Assembly (NCBI GenBank): GCA_964504155.1
Contig: CAZDCZ010000049.1
Coordinates: 1-24,143 of the forward strand
Source: CAZDCZ01 sp964504155
GTDB lineage: Bacteria; Bacteroidota; Bacteroidia; Bacteroidales; UBA12077
Reading direction: 5' to 3'
DNA: 24,143 nt
Shown: piece by piece, positions 23,963 to 24,143 of the stretch
Layout: every line of letters starts with the position of its first letter
How positions within the stretch are numbered: the stretch's first letter is position 1
Program-made: the position numbers and the translations under genes
Notes under the pieces: generated by a model
Told to the model about the DNA's origin: nothing
What the model saw: only the letters and a program-made list of their open reading frames with translations
The model's database searches: none

Positions 23963-24143
23963 AATAAATCAATTAGATAATTCTGCTAAAGAAACCTTTT
24001 GGTCAAGGTTTGCCAATGATTTTGCAAAAGAAAATAACTACGTTGTTGGAAAAAGAAACTTTTTCAATTCAACAAGCTGAATTAAAAGGGATCACTTTAA
24101 AAAGTTGTGGAGAATCATTATAATCCGGGCTGAAAGCCCAATT
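23963..24143 (+). other. Tail region with short ORF remnants and a terminal hairpin
   Basis: Short open stretches exist (one reads AKETFWSRFANDFAKENNYV near 23982-24041), but none has a start codon and a convincing length, so they may be further gene debris. GGGCTGAAAGCCC near 24127-24139 is a compact hairpin of the kind that begins dispersed GC-rich repeats in Bacteroidota; the window ends before its context is clear. Confidence 0.4.

Noticed and set aside
23963..24122. Short frame with KETFWSRFANDF motif as a gene
   Set aside because: No start codon, about 40 residues, preceded by stops; at best gene debris.
1..24143. tRNA, rRNA or riboswitch
   Set aside because: No cloverleaf, rRNA or known aptamer pattern recognised on either strand by eye.

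Overview
The window is AT-rich DNA with Bacteroidota character: AT-biased codons, TAnnTTTG-type -7 boxes, few Shine-Dalgarno signals and Bacteroidota-like protein sequences. A Bacteroidales-type genome is my best guess. It has two parts.

Positions 1 to about 16100 are accessory DNA, and all supported genes lie on the minus strand. Small modules of one to three genes are separated by a family of imperfectly palindromic repeats of about 100-130 bp (1-47 partial, 1169-1300, 2401-2527, 3226-3351, 4455-4551, 14760-14888, with a possible remnant at 5566-5614). Most sites have outer TAAC/GTTA cores, GCGGG/CCCGC inner arms and an asymmetric GGTCC-like insertion beside one core. At five of the six main sites the stop codon of a minus-strand gene lies within about 15 bp of one edge; the sixth (14760-14888) has a 150-bp gap. 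This looks like an integron-type cassette array with attC-like sites, although no integrase is present. The cargo is a Fic protein with Gln at the catalytic His position, three conserved small proteins, a ParE/RelE-type toxin-antitoxin pair, a GIY-YIG-like protein with a zinc ribbon and a 36-residue basic protein, a secreted TolB/WD40-like protein, and two small proteins (one Arg/Glu-rich, one membrane).

The centrepiece is a two-gene unit of 9 kb: a 1030-residue DruH-like protein (11600-14692) followed 16 bp later by a 1988-residue DEAH helicase with zinc clusters and a DUF1998-type domain (5617-11583). This matches the layout of the anti-phage system Druantia type III (druH-druE). It is bracketed by the repeats, which would make it an unusually large cassette.

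From about 16120 onwards the content looks chromosomal. A minus-strand cluster encodes a secreted TPR protein, a free-methionine-(R)-sulfoxide reductase, a HAD phosphatase and an acidic amino acid:cation symporter. A 1.3-kb very AT-rich region without genes separates this from a plus-strand pair: an XRE-type regulator and class-2-type dihydroorotate dehydrogenase (pyrD). The window ends with the decayed 3' part of an M28 peptidase gene.
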